Below are positions 24,241-36,037 of a DNA stretch of 64,000 nt, one piece after another. Position 1 is the stretch's first letter; each line of letters opens with the position of its first letter. The DNA lies in assembly GCA_015680685.1 (NCBI GenBank), contig MNCI01026977.1:477018-541017 (forward strand). The letters run 5' to 3'. Source of the stretch: Gnetum montanum (lineage: Eukaryota; Streptophyta; Gnetopsida; Gnetales; Gnetaceae). The notes beneath the pieces were generated by a model that ran no database searches, was not told where the DNA came from, and saw nothing but the letters and a program-made list of their open reading frames with translations. The translations under genes were made by a program, and so were the position numbers.

Positions 24241-24779
24241 AGATATCTAAAGAAAATGAATTTGGAAAGATCAAGAAGAAGAGGGTTTCATGTATTACGT
24301 ATAGCGATTCAGGGTGTCATTGTGTGCAGAAGCTATGGTTAGTAAAGTGAACATCTATCTCTGCATGCAAGCAATGTGCACCAAAAGCTAAATCCAAAGA
24401 TGTTTGTACGTGGCAACCATAAAACAAGAAGGCACCCAGTGGTTGACAACTGATTCTAGAAGTAGTACATTATGCATGGAACCTACTGAGGGCCTAACAT
24501 GTGAATATGTTCCAAGTATGGATGAACTTGAGCAAGTTCATCACCAACTATTTGAGGGAGTAAATGATGATATCAATTGGGGAGCATTGGAGATTCCTAA
24601 AAATTTCAAACAAGAACCCCTTGAATTAAAGACATTACCGATTGGAATGGAGTATGTGTTCTTAAGAAATGGAAGGTTGATCATTATTAATATCAAGCTT
24701 ACTACAGGACAAAAGAAGATGTTGATGAATATTATGGAAAAATGGTCAACAACCTTTGCCTAGTCATATTCCAAGCTCA

Positions 24780-25560
24780 CAGGAACAAATCCAAGAATAT
24801 GCTAGCACTGGATATACATTGATCCCACCATCAATTTGAAATGACAATCGTAGCGATGTTTGAATCCCATATTAAAGTAGATTGTCAAAGAGAATATTGA
24901 GCAACTCCTCAAGGCAGGATTCATCTACCCTATTGTAGATAGTGAGTGTGTTAGTCCACTCGTGATCATGCCCAAGAAAGGAGGCAAATTGTAGGTGTGC
25001 ATTGACTTTCGGCTTCTCAATATGGCAACTTTCAAAGATCATTTTTTATTGCCTTTTGTTGAGCAAGTGTTGAACATCATTTTTGGGCATAGCTATTACA
25101 GCTTTCTGGATGGTTATAGTGGCTATAACCAAATCCAGATCACTCTAGAGGACTAGGCGAAGATGACTTTCACAAGTCTTTGGGGAAATTTTTCTTATTG
25201 TCAAATGCCATTCAGTTTATGTATTGCCCCAGCTACATTCCAATGATTAGTTCTTAGCATTTTCCAACAAAAAATCAGTAGTGGGGTAGAATTTTTCATG
25301 GATGACTTTTCTACCTACAGAGCTATGTTTGCGCAAGCCCTGGACCATCTTGAGTAGGTGTTGAGGAGATTTGTCAAAACAAACCTCTGGCTTAATTAGC
25401 AAAAGAGCCATCTTATGGTCTAGGAAGGCATAGTATTAGGGAACTATATCTCAAAAGCAAGAATTGAGATGGACCATGAAAAGATAAAGTTCATCCAAGG
25501 AATAACTCATCAATCGAAAATAGTTAAAGAAGTGCGGTCATTCCTTGGTCATACTAGCTA
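24780..25560 (+). pseudogene. Element B reverse transcriptase
   Basis: In order: EQLLKAGFIYP (about 24900), SPLVIMPKKGG, the fingers-palm block FKDHFLLPFVEQVL, FLDGYSGYNQIQI (about 25090-25140), SLWGNFSYCQMPFSLCIAPATF, and the catalytic FFMDDFSTY at about 25292-25318 with both aspartates intact. Then QKSHLMV and the connection SFLGHTSYYWRF at about 25540-25570. The DGYSGY and FSTYG wording is that of Athila relatives. Stops occur at several TGG/CAG/CAA positions, so no protein is made from this copy. Confidence 0.85.
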
Positions 25561-25639
25561 CTATTGGCGCTTCATCGGGAATTTTTCTAAAATTATCAAG
25601 CTATTGGTGGAATTAACAAAGAAAGATGCACCATTTTTC

Positions 25640-26010
25640 TAAACCCTTGCATGTGAAATAATCTTTCAACAACTAAAGTAGAAGCTTATTGAAACCCCAA
25701 TTCTACAAGCACCTAATTAGTCCATGCCACTCCATGTTGTGATTGATGCATCAAATTATGCTTTGGGGGTAGTGCTTACATAGATGGATGATCAAAAAAA
25801 TCCATATTACATTCATTGTGCAAGCTAAAGTATCACTGGTGCATAGTTGAACTACACCACTATGGAAAAGGAGTTGATGGCGATGGTGTTTTCCTTAGAA
25901 AAGTTTAGGGACTATGTGCTTGGTTATAAAGTATTCATGCACACAGATCATAGCATCATCAATTTTTAATGAGTAAACCAATGGTGAGCCCCCATGTCTT
26001 ACAGTGGCTC
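25640..26010 (+). pseudogene. Element B RNase H
   Basis: VIDASNYALGVVL with the first catalytic Asp at about 25745, then DDQKNPYYIHCAS, LNYTTMEKELMAMVFSLEKF (catalytic Glu at about 25870) and VFMHTDHSII near 25940-25965. RNase H removes the RNA template during reverse transcription. Three in-frame stops are visible (such as T-stop-MDD at about 25780). Confidence 0.82.
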
Positions 26011-26039
26011 ATGATTTTGCTAAATTTTGATCTCATAAT

Positions 26040-27480
26040 GGTAGATTAAAAGGGTGTGGAAAATCTGGTTATTGACCACTTATCACGGCTACGATGGGAT
26101 GACAAGGAGAAAGAGAGCTCATTATCTGATCAATTTCCTGATGAATATCTCCTTATAGGGGCTATTAATGCACAAATGTCTAATGAACCAAGATGGTATG
26201 ATACCATTCTTACTTATCTACTTAAGCAAGAACTACTACAAGGGCTGGACACCCAGAAGAAACAATAGTTTCTTCACCAAGTCAAGCATTTCATGAAAAT
26301 CAATAGAAACCTTTACAAAGTATGTCCCAATGGCGTGGTATGCTAGTGTGTCCATGACATAGATCAACTGTGCATTCTTTAAGATGCTCACGAAGGCCCT
26401 TGTGGGGGCCATGATGCTGGGAGACACATGGCCATAAAAATCCTCATAGTAGGATATTACTAGCTAACAATCTTCAAGGATGCACACCAATTCATCTACA
26501 CTTATAATTGTTGTCAGAGGAATGGTAGAATGATAGTTCGAATGAAGGGGCCACAATAATGGATTGAACCTCTCAAGCCATTAATATTTGGGGCATTAAC
26601 TTTATAGGTCCCATCACACATTTGTCAAATGGAAAGGCATATATAATAGTCACAATTAACTATTGCACTAAGTGGGCAGAAGCAACAACCGTCACTGACT
26701 GTACATTGACTACTACTGCTCAGTTTCTACAAAAAAATATCATAAATAGGTTTGGTGTGCCTCGTGCATTAATTTTTGACAATGGAACTCATTTCATAGG
26801 TGCCACTTTCTGAAAACTAATATAGCACTTTGGGGTTGAGCACAAACTAACAACATCTTATCACCCCCAAGCCAATGGTCATGCTGAGGTCACTAATCAA
26901 GAGATTATAAAAATTCTAACATGTGCTATTAGCAAATACCAAAGGGACTAAAGCACTAAATTAAATGATGCCCTTTGGGCCTATCGCTCCACATGGAAGC
27001 TTCCCATAGTTTATTCTCCCTATGAGCTTATGTACGGAAAACTACCAACATTGCCCATCCAATCCAAGCTTTGTACACTCTCTACAACCTATGAACTTGA
27101 CATGGATCTAAGTCTAGCACAAAATTAAAGATTAATAAACCTCAACTTGCTAGATGAAAATTGATTAATGGCCCTATCATCCAATGAAATGCATAAATCA
27201 TTCAACAAGAAACACCATAATCTCAAAACAAGGAAAGTTAAGTTTCAACTAGGAGACAAGGTTCTGTACTAGAATCCTGCACACGTACCTCAACGAACCA
27301 AATTTCAAACATTGTGGGAAGGACCTTATATTATTGAATAGACTTTTCCATTTGGGGTCATGATTATCTATAAACCTGATAGCCTAGATAAGAAGTAATT
27401 AGTCAACATCCAACAACTAAAATCTTTCCATGAGCCCAAGCCAACCAGCTCAACAGACACCTTGCAAGATGGACAACCAC
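26040..27480 (+). pseudogene. Element B integrase
   Basis: An open piece at 26056-26268 (DHLSRLRWDDKEKESSLSDQ) gives the segment before the zinc-binding domain. HHCC-like residues lie at about 26380-26520 (AHEGPCGGH ... YNCCQR). The core at 26590-27000 has WGINFIGP (first catalytic Asp replaced by Asn), FDNGTHFIGATF (second Asp present) and HPQANGHAEVTNQEI (Glu present). The C-terminal domain at about 27200-27400 contains LGDKVLY, HVPQRTKFQTLWEGPY and the closing KPFHE-like segment. Integrase would insert the DNA copy; loss of one DDE residue plus stops disables it. The end SHGGDSHPY matches the minus-strand ends of D and F. Confidence 0.85.
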
Positions 27481-29569
27481 GCTTAATCTTTTAGATCTCT
27501 TCCTTCCAAGTTAGTCATGGGGGAGATAGCCATCCATACTAACACTTTATGTGGATCCTTAGTCTTTTGACTTTTTTTGTTTTACACATTTTTGATTTTA
27601 CAACTTTTTATTTTCATATTCTTTGTTTTACATCTTTTTGTTTTTCAAGTTATTGATCTTTTCTAAGTTTTTGTTTTACACCATCGTTAGTATGTTTAAT
27701 ATTTTTTGAATACTCTTTTACTTTATTTTATAATTTTTTCATATGTTTGATATAATTCTCTACTCTTTTAGCTAATAAGGTAATAGGTACAATGGTAATT
27801 AGCTACTCGATGGTGCTATGTATCATTTGTGATTTGATTATTGATGTCTATTTTTTGACTTTGAATGTAGTTACTGACAACTAGGACATAGTTTCTTTTC
27901 ATGTAATAGGTAGTGAGTCCACATCATCCACCCATCCACACACTCTATGGTTTTTCTTGTTTTTGAAACGTGCAATCCATTTTTCAATAATACAACCTTA
28001 AGAAATTTATGACTTGTGTAGTTTCTAGAATTGGAAAGAAATCAAAGGTTCGGATAGGGTGTGGCTTCAAAGGGATGTGATATTATTTGTGCTTTTTCAT
28101 TTTCCTATGTACAGGGGTGTTCTCATAAGCTTCTCACTGTTCTATGTCATTCCACAATAGGAAATCGAATAAGTCCTTGCATGGTGTGATCCTCATAAAA
28201 AAAGAAAAAGAAAAAAGAAAAAGAGAGAGATGAGGATTCAAAGAACATCCCTTGGAAAAAATAAATGTGAAAATGTGTGGGTCTTTTCATGGTGTGGTTC
28301 CTATTTAAAAAATAAAAAAAATAAAAAAATGAAAATTCAAAGCATAACCCTTAGATCAAATAAAAGGGCTACAAGCACTAGTTATGGGACTTGTCTTGTC
28401 TCCTCTAACTAAGGCCCTTTCTCACTTCCTACTTCTTCTTGAATTTGGAATGGTGGTTGTTTTTTGGAAGCATTCTTATGTCTCAGGGGATGGACTAGTC
28501 TTAAAATGTCGATGCGAAGTCATTGAAAGTGGTTGGTTTTGTTCTGGATTGAGGATGGATCCTACCAAGTCATTTAATCACAAAATCCACAAGGGACTTC
28601 ATGTGACCATAATTAGGAACTCAATTCTATTCTCTCTCTCATCCATCTATGCTTTTCTTGCCTCAGCTCACTGCTAGTTTCATGTGTTGATTTGATGTTC
28701 TAGTTTGATGTGTTGGGTTTCTTAGTTAGTTACTTCTAGGTTTTTGTACATAATGTTCCACAACCATTAATCATCCATGGTGCCCACAGACTCCTTGGTT
28801 TGAAGCTATGCAATAGCATAAAAGGCTTGTGCTTGCTTTGGGGAGGACCCACTTACATATCTTTTGGCTTGGTTAAGTTAAGTTCTTTAACCTTAGACAT
28901 TTTTACAATCAAATCCTTTTTATTTGCCCCATTAATGCCATCTAATCATGTCCATATTCACAACTATTTTTAGTAAATTTCTTCTTTTTGTTGTCATGAA
29001 TCTCTATACCCTATTTCCAATATTCCTTGTGTTAATATTTTTTAAAATTTTATGGACCGTTTCTCTTACTTAATCCATTTATCACTCTTCCCACTAACAT
29101 TATCAAGCAACCAATTTACCACTTTCACAACTTAACTATATAAAATCATTAACGAGACAAGGTATTCAATTGCTATGTGTTACAGTTTATATACTAATCC
29201 TTGATTTTGTTGTGTTTGCAATGGGGATCATGGACTGGAAGCGGTACTATCTTCACCAAGGAAGATGCAACCATATCACTCATGGAAGATTGTTCATGAC
29301 TATTGGATCTCTTCTACCTCTCCCTCATTCTTCTATTGCAAAGAGGGGTTGGATGCCATTGGATCCAAGGGTGTCCTTCCCTATTGTCATGCACACCCAA
29401 TTTATACACAATTGTAATGTTGTATGCTCGATGCTTCTATATTTTTTTGTTTCCTCTGTGTCACTCTACAAGTTAGTCAAACATTTCATACCTTCTAATA
29501 TATTTTTTAAGGGACTTGTTTCTCTTCTTTTGTACTCAAGGATGAGTTTTCATTCAGTCGTGATGGTAT
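27481..29569 (+). other. Element B 3' untranslated region and polypurine tract
   Basis: A T-rich stretch (27540-27760), an A/G-rich stretch (28195-28335), and a block shared with A, C, D and F: GCTTTGGGGAGGACCCACTT at about 28836-28855. About 29170-29450 has an open frame with MDWKRYYLHQGRCNHITHG, loosely similar to minus-strand F near 49300. The terminus 'ggatgagttttcattcagtcgtgatggta' is the 3' end shared by all elements, with a decayed polypurine tract. No accessory ORF or internal U3-like copy is present. Confidence 0.65.
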
Positions 29570-30424
29570 TATGAATCATGTTTTACATAAGCTCTGATAT
29601 CAAAGTGGTCGTGATATTGGGTACATGATATCGAAGCCCAAGATGCGATATCAAACATGTGATATCGCAAGGTACTCTTGGGCCTATAAATACAGCCCTT
29701 GGGCAAAATGATTCAAGAGTACTTTTTTGGAAGTCAAGTAGCAAAATTCTTGTAGTTTGTTCATTTGAGATTTAGAATATTTTCCAAGTGCCCACAGTAG
29801 GAGGTCTAAGTGTGATCAGGTCTTTATTCAAGCATTGATGTACCTGAACACATCATTGTGTTGGCCATAAAGATGAGCTCTTTGATTCATCTTTGTAGCA
29901 CTTGAGACTTTCTTTCTTTATGCATTTACATATCATGATTTCATTTAGTTTACATTAATGATATTCATCCAACAATTAATTTTGATCAATTAAGCAACTA
30001 ATTAAAATACACAAGCACAACCCCTTCGAACATATGTGTGATAGTTGGTAGCTTAGAAATAGTTAGCGTTTGACAACCCAACAGTGTTTGCACAAAGTTC
30101 AAGATGTGTCCAGGAAGTGGGGACAATTACTTGTGTTAGGTTAAATTAAACAATAGTTCACTTAGCATTTAATTACTTGATTTCATTATTTTTTTAGATG
30201 ATCAAATTGATAAAACACAAAATAATAAAAATCTTATGCCTTAGTCACACTTAATCATATACTTGCATTTCACAAGTGAGACTATGAAGACAATGAATAG
30301 ATAACACGAACTCACCATTTAGCTCTAGCGTACTTGGTAATTAAAGTCTGCAGAATTCAACTAGATCGTATGTGAATGCCTGTGATTCATATGGTTGGGC
30401 ATAGAGGTACCTTGTCACTCATTA
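29570..30424 (+). repeat. 3' LTR of element B
   Basis: Starts TATGAATCATG (start decayed against TGATGAATTG) and ends CACTCATTA, followed by the target duplication GTTTA. The U3 head at 29597-29670 has clearer GATATC palindromes than the 5' copy. CCTATAAATACA at about 29683 is the likely TATA box. Confidence 0.85.
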
Positions 30425-30552
30425 GTTTACAATCACTACAAAATTTTTGTGTTCAAAACAACAAAATTGAACACCAAGACAAAAATTGACAATACAACTC
30501 CTCAAATGGATGGAAGACAATGAAGAAAAATTAGATGGTCCTAGGCAATGAA

Positions 30553-33384
30553 GGCTCCTAAAGTTCTAAAGGACCTTCTCTTGCTTTGGGTGCACGTCGT
30601 TGTTGAGGTGGTTGTCTTGTTGTAGCTACAACCTCTAGTGGAAGATGGAAGGCATCCAACAATGCCTTCATCTTCTTCTCCTTACTTCGAGAATCATTCA
30701 GGGTCCATGTTGCTTCACCAATATGGGCCAAAAAGGGAACATCCCATGAATAGGGCATTGTTGAGAATAACTCCTTCACATTGAAAAACTAGGTAGCGAA
30801 CTATTTGCATTTGATGTCAAACGTCCTAAGTGCATTCTGTAGCTCCTACTAGTTGTTCATTCTTTTGGCTAGGTTCTCAGTAGCTAATCTCTAATCAGTG
30901 AACTTTGCCTTAAGAACCTCAAGTTCCACATTTGCAACATTAAGCTTTTTCTTGGTCTCCTTATGGTGTTGAACTATACCTCTTACAAGAAGTATGAGCT
31001 AGCTACCTACTTCTCCAACTTTGACCATGGAATATTGATACTCAGCATTACTAGGTTTGCATATCTAAGGATGAAAAGCTCTATGTATTTTGTCATTTCC
31101 TTGATTTGAAACTCCTTCATGCAAATTTCACCCTTATTATATGCATTCAACCTAACAAAGATAGGTTGCCAAACATTACCACCTTATTAGAGTTGTTGGA
31201 GGGTCTCATTGAATTTTGCCTTTGCCAATTGGATGTGCTTCTCATTAATTTATTTTTGCAATCCCACCCAATCCATGTAATGATTTTTCACCTTTTAGAA
31301 CTTAAGGGCCTCATTTTTCTAGTTAGCAATTTCAATTTTAAATTTCTAGCACAACGCATTGACTTCCTCCATCAAGAGACTTCTATTATTTGCTACCAAC
31401 CTCTTTAGTTCTATGTCTATCCTAACTAGTTTCTCTTATTATTAATGGATAAATTCTAACATCTACTACTTCTACGCATCAACATTCCGCAGGCAATGAT
31501 TTTCTATGATTAGGCCTTATTTTCTTGGAAAGTCTGAACTAAGACCTTTTGGATGTTGTATGTTGTGACATTGGCCAAGGATTGGATAAAGACTGCTGAC
31601 TCCTTAATGTTTTCAGCCTCTTTGAGGCTTTTCTAAAGTTTTTGAAAAGCTTCATCACATATCATTGTTTGGTTGAGCAATGCAGGATTAGTGAGGGGGG
31701 CTCTTAATTTGGTAACTTTTGTAGCCAAGTGTTAGTTTTCAGCTTGGGCTATTTCAAGTTACCCCTTCATGATGATGCATTTGCCCCTTACCTCAAGTAG
31801 CTTTGACTAGATTGTAGTGATGGTATCAAGAAGGTTAAAGACATTTGAAATTGGTTGGCCCAGTTCCCACTAGTTAGTCCAATAATTCCTCATGCTAGGT
31901 TGTGCTCAATGTACCACTAATGATTCTTATAGATATCTACACATCTCTAAGTGCAAAAACATCTAGTATAGATGCTACAGGTGTATTAAGTGCTTCAACC
32001 ACTTTGTTAGCAACCACTTTGACCATTTTCTTCTACTCATGATGCTTCATCACTAGGATAGTTGCTACCTCACCCTCCTCTAAATGCACCGAAATGATAG
32101 TGGCATTCCCAAAGATGTCTAGGAATTTTTGTTGTTGCAAGATGGATACTGTTACCTCTTGGGTGTTTGTACTTGACCTTGTAAGTACTTGTATGCATTG
32201 GGTTGAGAAAATTGGCACCCTACCTTCCATCTGGCTTAAGTTTCAGGCCACTTCATTGAGGTGGCTCATGGTTGGTCTATACACAGATGGATCACCACAA
32301 CTCATTTTTGCTTGTTGTTGCTACTACAAGAGTTGCTCTTGAAGTTCATGCATGCACTCAGTGACAACATGGGCTTCTAGTGTTGTCTCATGAGTGGGTG
32401 GTTGAGGTGATGGTTGTTGCTTACTTCCTAAATTAATTTCATAGGCACCTTATCCTTTATCATTTTTGCTCAAGATGTAGTTGAAGCACATTGAACAACA
32501 TCATTCATGTAGTGGGTTATGCCTCCCCTCTTACATAATTTTTTGATGAGGCATGAAAAGGGGAGTGCCTTCCTTCCACATTCGTTCTCCTTGAGAAACT
32601 TTTCAATCTTAAGATAGATTAGCTATGGAAGGTTGACTAGGAATTTACCGCTTAGAGTGGTGCACGCATGAGCGAAGAAAGCTATGATTTTGTTGGGCCT
32701 CATTGTTGGATTGAGGTGAAAGGCTGTAATTTTGAAGTATGCACATTCTGCTATGGTGAGCATACCAAACTCCTTGAGGTCTACTCCATAACACTGCTAC
32801 GTCCATTCTTTCTTGACATCTGGATTTGCTTGCGTTAGAATTTCTATAAGAGTGGCCCTAGTTTTAGGCAACCCAAGGACCTCAAAAATTACTTTTATTG
32901 AGTAGGACACAGAAATGTTCTTAATTTTGACTGTTGAATTGGCCTACTAATTGTTATAGAGAAGGTATGTCTCTCCCATGTACCATGCCCTATTGGAAGT
33001 CATGGTGGGCCACATGGGAAATTTTTGCAATTAAGCTTTAAATTTTGGAGGAGCAAACTCCAAGAAGGCTCCAAAGTTTAGCTCTTGAAGTTGGATTTTT
33101 GAACCTCCATGAATGCAATTTTCTTGATGTAGGCCTTCATCAAGATGACCTCAAGGTTCAATCTTGGCTCTAGTACCTCATCTTAGTGAGACTATTCAGT
33201 CGTGACTACTTCATTAGGAATATATCTGATAGATTCCACTTTGGGATCCTCCTAAAGAGGTCTCATTGCATGGGTTTTTGCTATCTACTCTTGGGGAAAT
33301 TATTGGTTCCTTCTTATTCTTAACTATTTGTCCCTTGGTTGGGATGTTCTTCCCTCTTGCGTGTGCTTTCCCTTAGGTGCCATA
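30553..33384 (-). pseudogene. Element D accessory ORF (env position), conserved domain plus coiled coil
   Basis: The start MAPKGKHTQEGRTSQPRDK is at 33384. The N-terminal domain shows AWYMGETY at about 32980-32960, matching AWYLGETY in element C. It continues with PDVKKEW, YFKITAFHLNPT, GKFLVNLP and ALPFSCLIKKLC (about 32560-32520), which pair with YFKIGTYHLFPT, GKINANLP and ALPFPCLIRKLC of C. Then comes a helical, coiled-coil-like middle. The C-terminal MPYSWDVPFLAHIGEATWT is at about 30750-30700. The downstream position corresponds to the env-like ORF of Athila elements. The domain looks like the 'putative plant transposon protein' family attached to gypsy elements, a tentative match. There are many stops and frame changes, and the function is unknown. 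Confidence 0.7.
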
Positions 33385-33784
33385 TGTGGTTAGAACATAA
33401 CCAAGGATTAGCATGTGATGTGTGACTTATAACATTTAAGTGCCTTATCTCCTTAGGTAGCTACACCTTGGCTAAGTTATGACCATGGCAGATTAATTAT
33501 TTTAATGTTATTTAATTTAGAATGTCATTGGAGTTTGTTGGAAGGGTTTAACTTTCACAAATTGATGTTTTAATGTTAATTTTTTTTGTTAAAACTTTGT
33601 GGAAGTTAGAAAAATTTTGAAAAAAATTTCTATCAAAAACCTTAGATTTGTGGCCTCCACAATAAAGAGCTTATCGCTGGTAGTTGCAAGACTAAAAATA
33701 GAGTTAATTAGACAAATAGTTTGGAAGTTAAGGCTCTTAAAAGATTTTGGGCTTTGAAAAGTTCAAAAACTTCCCCTCGTTTGA

Positions 33785-33905
33785 GCTCAAATGTGGAAAA
33801 TGGTAAAGTGTGACTGTGTATTTATAGAGTTTCTATGCTATGTTGATGGATCTTATCTTCGTAGCTGATCCATTGACGAGGTCCCATCCATGGAGCCTAT
33901 AGAGA
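33785..33905 (-). promoter_or_regulatory. Internal U3-like promoter copy upstream of the D accessory ORF
   Basis: On the minus strand it reads '...ggacctcgtcaatggatc ... gatccatcaacatag ... ctctataaatacac', the same arrangement as the U3 head plus TATA box of the D/E-type LTR (38140-38215: 'catcgacaaggccccatcaac' arrangement, 'cctataaatacg'). It lies about 400 bases before the ORF start. It is probably a promoter copied from the LTR. Confidence 0.55.
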
Positions 33906-34393
33906 GAAATTTTTCAATTTGAAAAATATTAAAAATAGAAGAAGTTGAAGAATGAAATTAGGATCCTTGGAGAGCTAGAAAAGCCATGAACACAATGAAA
34001 TGCTTGAAGAGGGCTTAGATTATTCACAAAATTATTGTTTCAGCTTGGAGAATGAATTTTGTGTTGGAGAAATGACATTAAGAAGTGCATTGTTGGATGT
34101 AACTGATCAGGAATGCAGAATGATTCAATTGCAAAAATGCCTAAGGATAAGGAACTTAACTAACCCAACAAAGAGATATGCAAGTTGGTCCTTCCCATAG
34201 TAGTCTTATGCCATTTTTTCCCTTGCATATCCTCAAATCACAGAGTCTGTGGGCCTTGCAATTGATTAATGGTTATGGAAAATTAAGGACCTAATGCAGG
34301 AAGAATCTACCTAAGAATTTTGACACATCAAATGAAGACATTGAATAAAACATAGAAAACTAGTAGTGAGGTAAATGATGGAAAACATTGGTG

Positions 34394-34433
<40 letters not shown>

Positions 34434-35395
34434 GGAGTTCCAAATTATGCTCACATGAAATCCCTTATTGATTTTGTGGTTAAATGACTCGATAAAGTCC
34501 ATCCTTAGTCCATATCAAAACCAATGACTTCTAGTGACTTTGCATCAATATTTTAGGAAAACTCCATCTCCTCGAGACACAATAATTCTCCCATAGATCA
34601 ATCACCAATTTTTTATTAAGAAAGAAAGAGAAGTAGAAAGTGAGAAAGGGTCTTAGTTAGAGGGGCCTTTCAGGCATGAGCAACATGTCTTTCTAGTTCC
34701 ATAACCAGTGCTTGTAGCCTATTATTTTTGTCTAAGGGGTGTGCTTTGAATTTCCATCATGTTTTTTTTTTTTTGAATCTTATGTATTTATGGATTTTTG
34801 GATGGGAACCACATCATGCAAAGGCTTAACTTCTTGTTATTGGTTGACAATGGAATGGTAAGAAATCCATGAAAACACTCATGCACTCAAAAGAATAGGC
34901 AAGTACAAGGAGCATCAAATCTTCTTGAAGTTACACCCTTGTCAATCCATTTAATCCTTCATAAGTTTAGAAACTACCAAGGTGACAAGTTCATTAAAGT
35001 TCTTATTAAGGAAGGGACCTCATATTTCCAAAACAAGGAACACCATAGAATTTTGTATATTGGTGGATGACATGGAATCATTTCCTATTTCATGAAAAGG
35101 AAACCATGCCTTAGTTATTAATTCCAAAATTCAAAGATAAAATTCAGATATGAGTAGTCAAAAACATTAAGTACAAACCACCATCAATAGTAGCTACAAC
35201 AACACTATGTCCTATTGGCAATAAAGGAAAAGAAAACAAACATAAGAAACCCAAAGCAAAATAAAGTGAAATATACAAGAAATTGTAAATATTCAAGAAA
35301 TTTAAAACAAACTAATGATGGTGTAAAACAAAAAATATGAAAAACAAGAAAAGTGTAAAACAAAAAAGTATACAAATTAAGGAGCCAATTGTATG
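33906..35395 (-). other. Element D 3' untranslated region, with (GA)n at 34396-34431
   Basis: Non-coding sequence shared with A (8880-9200) and F (50100-50300): 'gagaaagggtcttagttagaggggc' at about 34641 and 'tctaaggggtgtgctttgaattt' at about 34732. It contains a perfect (GA)n microsatellite of 36 bases. 33906-34380 shows nothing recognisable apart from short unrelated frames. Confidence 0.6.
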
Positions 35396-36000
35396 ATTAG
35401 CATGGATGGCCATCTCCCCCATGATTGAGTTGAAAGGAGGATATTTGAAATATTGAGTGAGGGTGTTCATTCGAAGAGGTGTTGCTAGCACTGGCTCTTT
35501 TATACTCATAGAAAGGCTTTATTTGTCGAATGTTAACTAATAACCTTTTGTTTAGGCTCTTAGGTTTGTATATTAACATGGCCATAGAAGAAAAGGTTTC
35601 ATAGGTGATATAATGCCCTTCCCACAATGTTTGGAACTTAGTTCATTGTGGCACATGTGTGGGGTTCTAGTAAAGGACCTTGTCTCTTTGTTGGAATTTT
35701 ACCTTCCTTATTTTGAGGTCATGGTGTTTTTTGCTAAATGCTTTGTGCACTTCATTCAAGGATAGGACCACCAATTGATTCTCATCTAGCACATTAAGGT
35801 TGATTATTCTTTCTTTCTATGCTAGACTCAGGTTAAGGTCAAGTTCATAGGCTATTTAAAGTGTACAGAGCTTGGATTCAATATGAATTGTTAGCAATTT
35901 TCCGTACACTATCTCATAAGGAGAATAGCCTATAGGAAGCTTCCATGTTGAGTGGTAGGCCCAAAAATAATCATTAAGTTGGGTGCTCCAATCTCTCTTA
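35396..36000 (-). pseudogene. Element D integrase, C-terminal part
   Basis: Minus strand: the segment before the C-terminal domain ends abruptly at 36000. It then includes YEIVYGKLL-like text, DKVLYxNPTHVPQ, FQTLWEGHYITYETFSSMAM, IYKPKSLNKRLLVNIRQIKPF at about 35610-35520, and the closing NHGGDGHP near 35410. It aligns with B (27000-27530) and F (51218-50830). The catalytic core, RT, gag and 5' LTR of D are absent: the element is truncated at 36000, next to a perfect palindrome. Confidence 0.8.
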
Positions 36001-36005
36001 TATTT

Positions 36006-36037
36006 GTTAATAACATATAACATTATATGTTATTAAC
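36006..36037. repeat. Perfect 32-base palindrome at the D truncation point
   Basis: Two 15-base arms, GTTAATAACATATAA and its exact reverse complement, are separated by CA. It begins six bases after integrase homology of element D stops, so it may mark a breakpoint or the tip of an inserted element. Confidence 0.85.

Larger units (their letters stand above)
20351..30424 (+). mobile_element. Element B: near full-length Athila-type Ty3/gypsy retrotransposon
   Basis: A 10,074-base element with LTRs 20351-21205 and about 29570-30424 and a perfect target duplication GTTTA (20346-20350 and 30425-30429). Order: PBS, gag, protease, RT, RNase H, integrase, long 3' untranslated region, degenerate polypurine tract. 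This is the Ty3/gypsy order with integrase last. It is inserted in the 3' part of minus-strand element D. All domains are present but interrupted by many stops and some frameshifts. It lacks the accessory ORF seen in C and D. Confidence 0.9.

Noticed and set aside
29170-29574. A 134-codon frame in the element B 3' region as an envelope gene
   Set aside because: It has hydrophobic stretches, but only weak similarity to element F on the minus strand and no conserved order of motifs; untranslated sequence is the safer reading.
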